A stretch of 64,000 bases of DNA from Aridibaculum aurantiacum (lineage in GTDB: Bacteria > Bacteroidota > Bacteroidia > Chitinophagales > Chitinophagaceae), in the NCBI RefSeq assembly GCF_017355875.1, contig NZ_JAFEWC010000004.1, forward strand, positions 262,989-326,988, written 5' to 3'. The notes beneath the pieces are model-generated. The model made no database searches and had not been told where the DNA came from. It worked only from the letters and a program-made list of their open reading frames with translations. A program made the position numbers and the translations under genes. Shown piece by piece: positions 62,922-64,000 of the stretch (the stretch's first letter is position 1; each line of letters begins with the position of its first letter).

Positions 62922-63506
62922 ATGATGATGGCAACGTATAGTCAAGAACAAAGAAAGAAGTTACACCCGCATAAGTTCACATTGCTAATAGCGATGGGAA
63001 GCATCATTATGATGTTTGCGGGATTAACAAGCGCTTATATAGTAAAGAGCAACCAGGTTAACTGGCTACAGTTTCCGATGCCGCCGATGTTTTGGTATTC
63101 TACAGTAGTTATTTTAATCAGCAGCTTAACCATTCACCTTGCGTCTAAAGCATTTAGTGCACGTGAAATGTCAAGGTATCGCACGCTGATAACTATTACA
63201 GCTGCTTTAGGAGTTGCTTTTGTTGTACTACAATGGTTGGGCTTTCAATGGTTGCAGGATAATGGCGTACAGATATTGGGAGCAGGAAGTAATGCAGCTG
63301 CTTCATTCATAGGGGTAATTACAGGCATACATATAGTGCATGTGCTTGGAGGTGTAGTAGCATTGTTGTTTCTTTTCTTTAGGGCGTTTAGCCGTACAAG
63401 AAAGAACTACAGCAGTACAGGAATAGAAATGGCTGCTATTTACTGGCATTTTGTAGATGGATTATGGATTTATCTTTTCCTGTTTTACATGTATGTAAGC
63501 GGGTAA
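62922..63506 (+). CDS. Cytochrome c oxidase subunit III, first copy
   Basis: 194 residues with five membrane helices, typical of the short bacterial subunit III (COX3) form. Key parts are FTLLIAMGSIIMMFAGLTSAYIV, then ASFIGVITGIHIVHVLGGVVALLFLFF and the end YWHFVDGLWIYLFLFYMYVSG with the conserved WHFVD motif. Several ATGs crowd the start (62922, 62925, 62928). Subunit III stabilises the oxidase and influences oxygen and proton access. A second subunit III gene follows. Confidence 0.93.
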   Translation: MMMATYSQEQRKKLHPHKFTLLIAMGSIIMMFAGLTSAYIVKSNQVNWLQFPMPPMFWYSTVVILISSLTIHLASKAFSAREMSRYRTLITITAALGVAFVVLQWLGFQWLQDNGVQILGAGSNAAASFIGVITGIHIVHVLGGVVALLFLFFRAFSRTRKNYSSTGIEMAAIYWHFVDGLWIYLFLFYMYVSG

Positions 63507-63557
63507 ACGAAGGTTTTAAATAAATAGATTTTTATACGGTGGATATAGCATCCACAA

Positions 63558-63565
63558 TAAATTTG
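63558..63565 (+). promoter_or_regulatory. TAAATTTG box before the second subunit III gene
   Basis: Full match to TAnnTTTG, 23 nt before the ATG and just after a 6-bp hairpin (GTGGAT / ATCCAC, 63539-63555). There is no -33 element at standard spacing; a minor internal promoter is possible. Confidence 0.3.
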
Positions 63566-63588
63566 CATACCAAACTTAAACAGAACAC

Positions 63589-64000
63589 ATGGCGACAACT
63601 ACAATTTCAACAGAGCCAAAATGGTGGAGCGGAGGGAAAAGTCCATTTAATGTAGAGTATGGAAAACTGATGATGTGGTACTTCCTGATGAGTGATGCCT
63701 TCACTTTTGGAGCATTCCTTATTGCTTATGGTACAGTCCGTTTTGCCAGCAATGGATGGCCTGACCCTAACGAAGTATTCCAGTCATTTCCTGGATTAGG
63801 TAGTGGTCTACCACTGTTGTTCGTGAGTTTGATGACCTTTATCCTGATCGTAAGTTCAGTAACTATGGTGCTTGCTGTAAAAGCAGGTCATGAGCGTAAC
63901 AAAGCTGCTGTAATAAAATACCTGGTTTGGACAATTGTTGGTGGTATTGCCTTCCTTGCATGCCAGGCATGGGAATGGACACACTTACATCACGAGGGAG
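63589..64000 (+). CDS. coxC: Cytochrome c oxidase subunit III, second copy (3' truncated by window)
   Basis: The first 137 residues are present; the gene runs off the right edge. It starts MATTTISTEPKWWSGGKSPF and contains the subunit III motif KLMMWYFLMSDAFTFGAFLIAYG, two further helices (GLPLLFVSLMTFILIVSSVTMVLAV; YLVWTIVGGIAFLACQAWEW) and THLHHEG at the edge. Two adjacent subunit III genes of different length are common in this phylum, one carrying the longer form. It lies 82 bp after the first copy. Confidence 0.9.
   Translation, partial: MATTTISTEPKWWSGGKSPFNVEYGKLMMWYFLMSDAFTFGAFLIAYGTVRFASNGWPDPNEVFQSFPGLGSGLPLLFVSLMTFILIVSSVTMVLAVKAGHERNKAAVIKYLVWTIVGGIAFLACQAWEWTHLHHEG

Noticed and set aside
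1-64000. CRISPR arrays, prophage or complete IS elements
   Set aside because: No regularly spaced repeats, transposase or phage structural genes were found; only one stand-alone HNH gene hints at mobility.

Overview
The window comes from a Bacteroidota genome, most likely a member of Chitinophagia (Chitinophagaceae-like). Supporting signs are a type IX secretion C-terminal sorting domain at the left edge, a SusC/SusD pair, -7 promoter boxes of the TAnnTTTG type, lipoproteins throughout, an alternative complex III (Act) cluster joined to an aa3-type oxidase, and an arginine cluster of the N-acylornithine carbamoyltransferase type. The phylum is secure; the family is inference. I see no tRNA, rRNA, CRISPR array, prophage or complete insertion sequence.

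Left part (1-24.4 kb): a truncated DUF4331/T9SS protein, a TPR lipoprotein, a LacI-family regulator facing a Gfo/Idh/MocA oxidoreductase, a secreted OB-fold protein, a nucleoid-associated (NA37) protein, an M23 lipoprotein peptidase, a tripartite RND efflux operon (adaptor, pump, TolC), a lone NUMOD4/HNH endonuclease, a methionine-type aminotransferase, a PadR/PspC envelope-stress-like operon with small membrane peptides, a frameshifted conserved protein, gcvT and an outer-membrane barrel protein. Between the aminotransferase and padR lies 750 bp with a candidate structured minus-strand transcript.

Middle (24.8-34.5 kb): a J-domain membrane protein, then a minus-strand arginine operon in the order GNAT acyltransferase, argG, argC, argD, argF', argB, argE, argH. 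It covers every step from glutamate to arginine if the GNAT protein makes the acylglutamate and carbamoyl phosphate comes from elsewhere. A 15-codon leader peptide with Arg-Arg-Pro-Arg and a downstream terminator-like hairpin sits before the first gene and looks like a transcription attenuator.

Right-middle (34.8-48.4 kb): a TonB-receptor-like outer-membrane barrel protein, an SRPBCC protein overlapping an RlpA-like lipoprotein, an unrecognised 399-residue protein, and a small pectin-type utilisation locus: susC, susD, PL1 pectate lyase, secreted Gfo/Idh/MocA oxidoreductase. An 18-bp CG-centred palindrome upstream of susC looks like a LacI-family operator, and an intrinsic terminator separates susD from the lyase.

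Right end (48.8-64 kb): purN, then divergently a long respiratory operon actABCDEF-coxB-coxA-ctaB and two tandem subunit III genes, the second cut by the window edge. These encode a quinol:cytochrome c (or direct) electron route from ACIII to an aa3-type oxidase, with the heme O synthase needed for its cofactor. Most genes are conventional. The best candidates for undescribed biology are the arginine leader/attenuator, the structured minus-strand transcript at 17.3-17.6 kb, and the orphan terminators and recurrent intergenic motifs.
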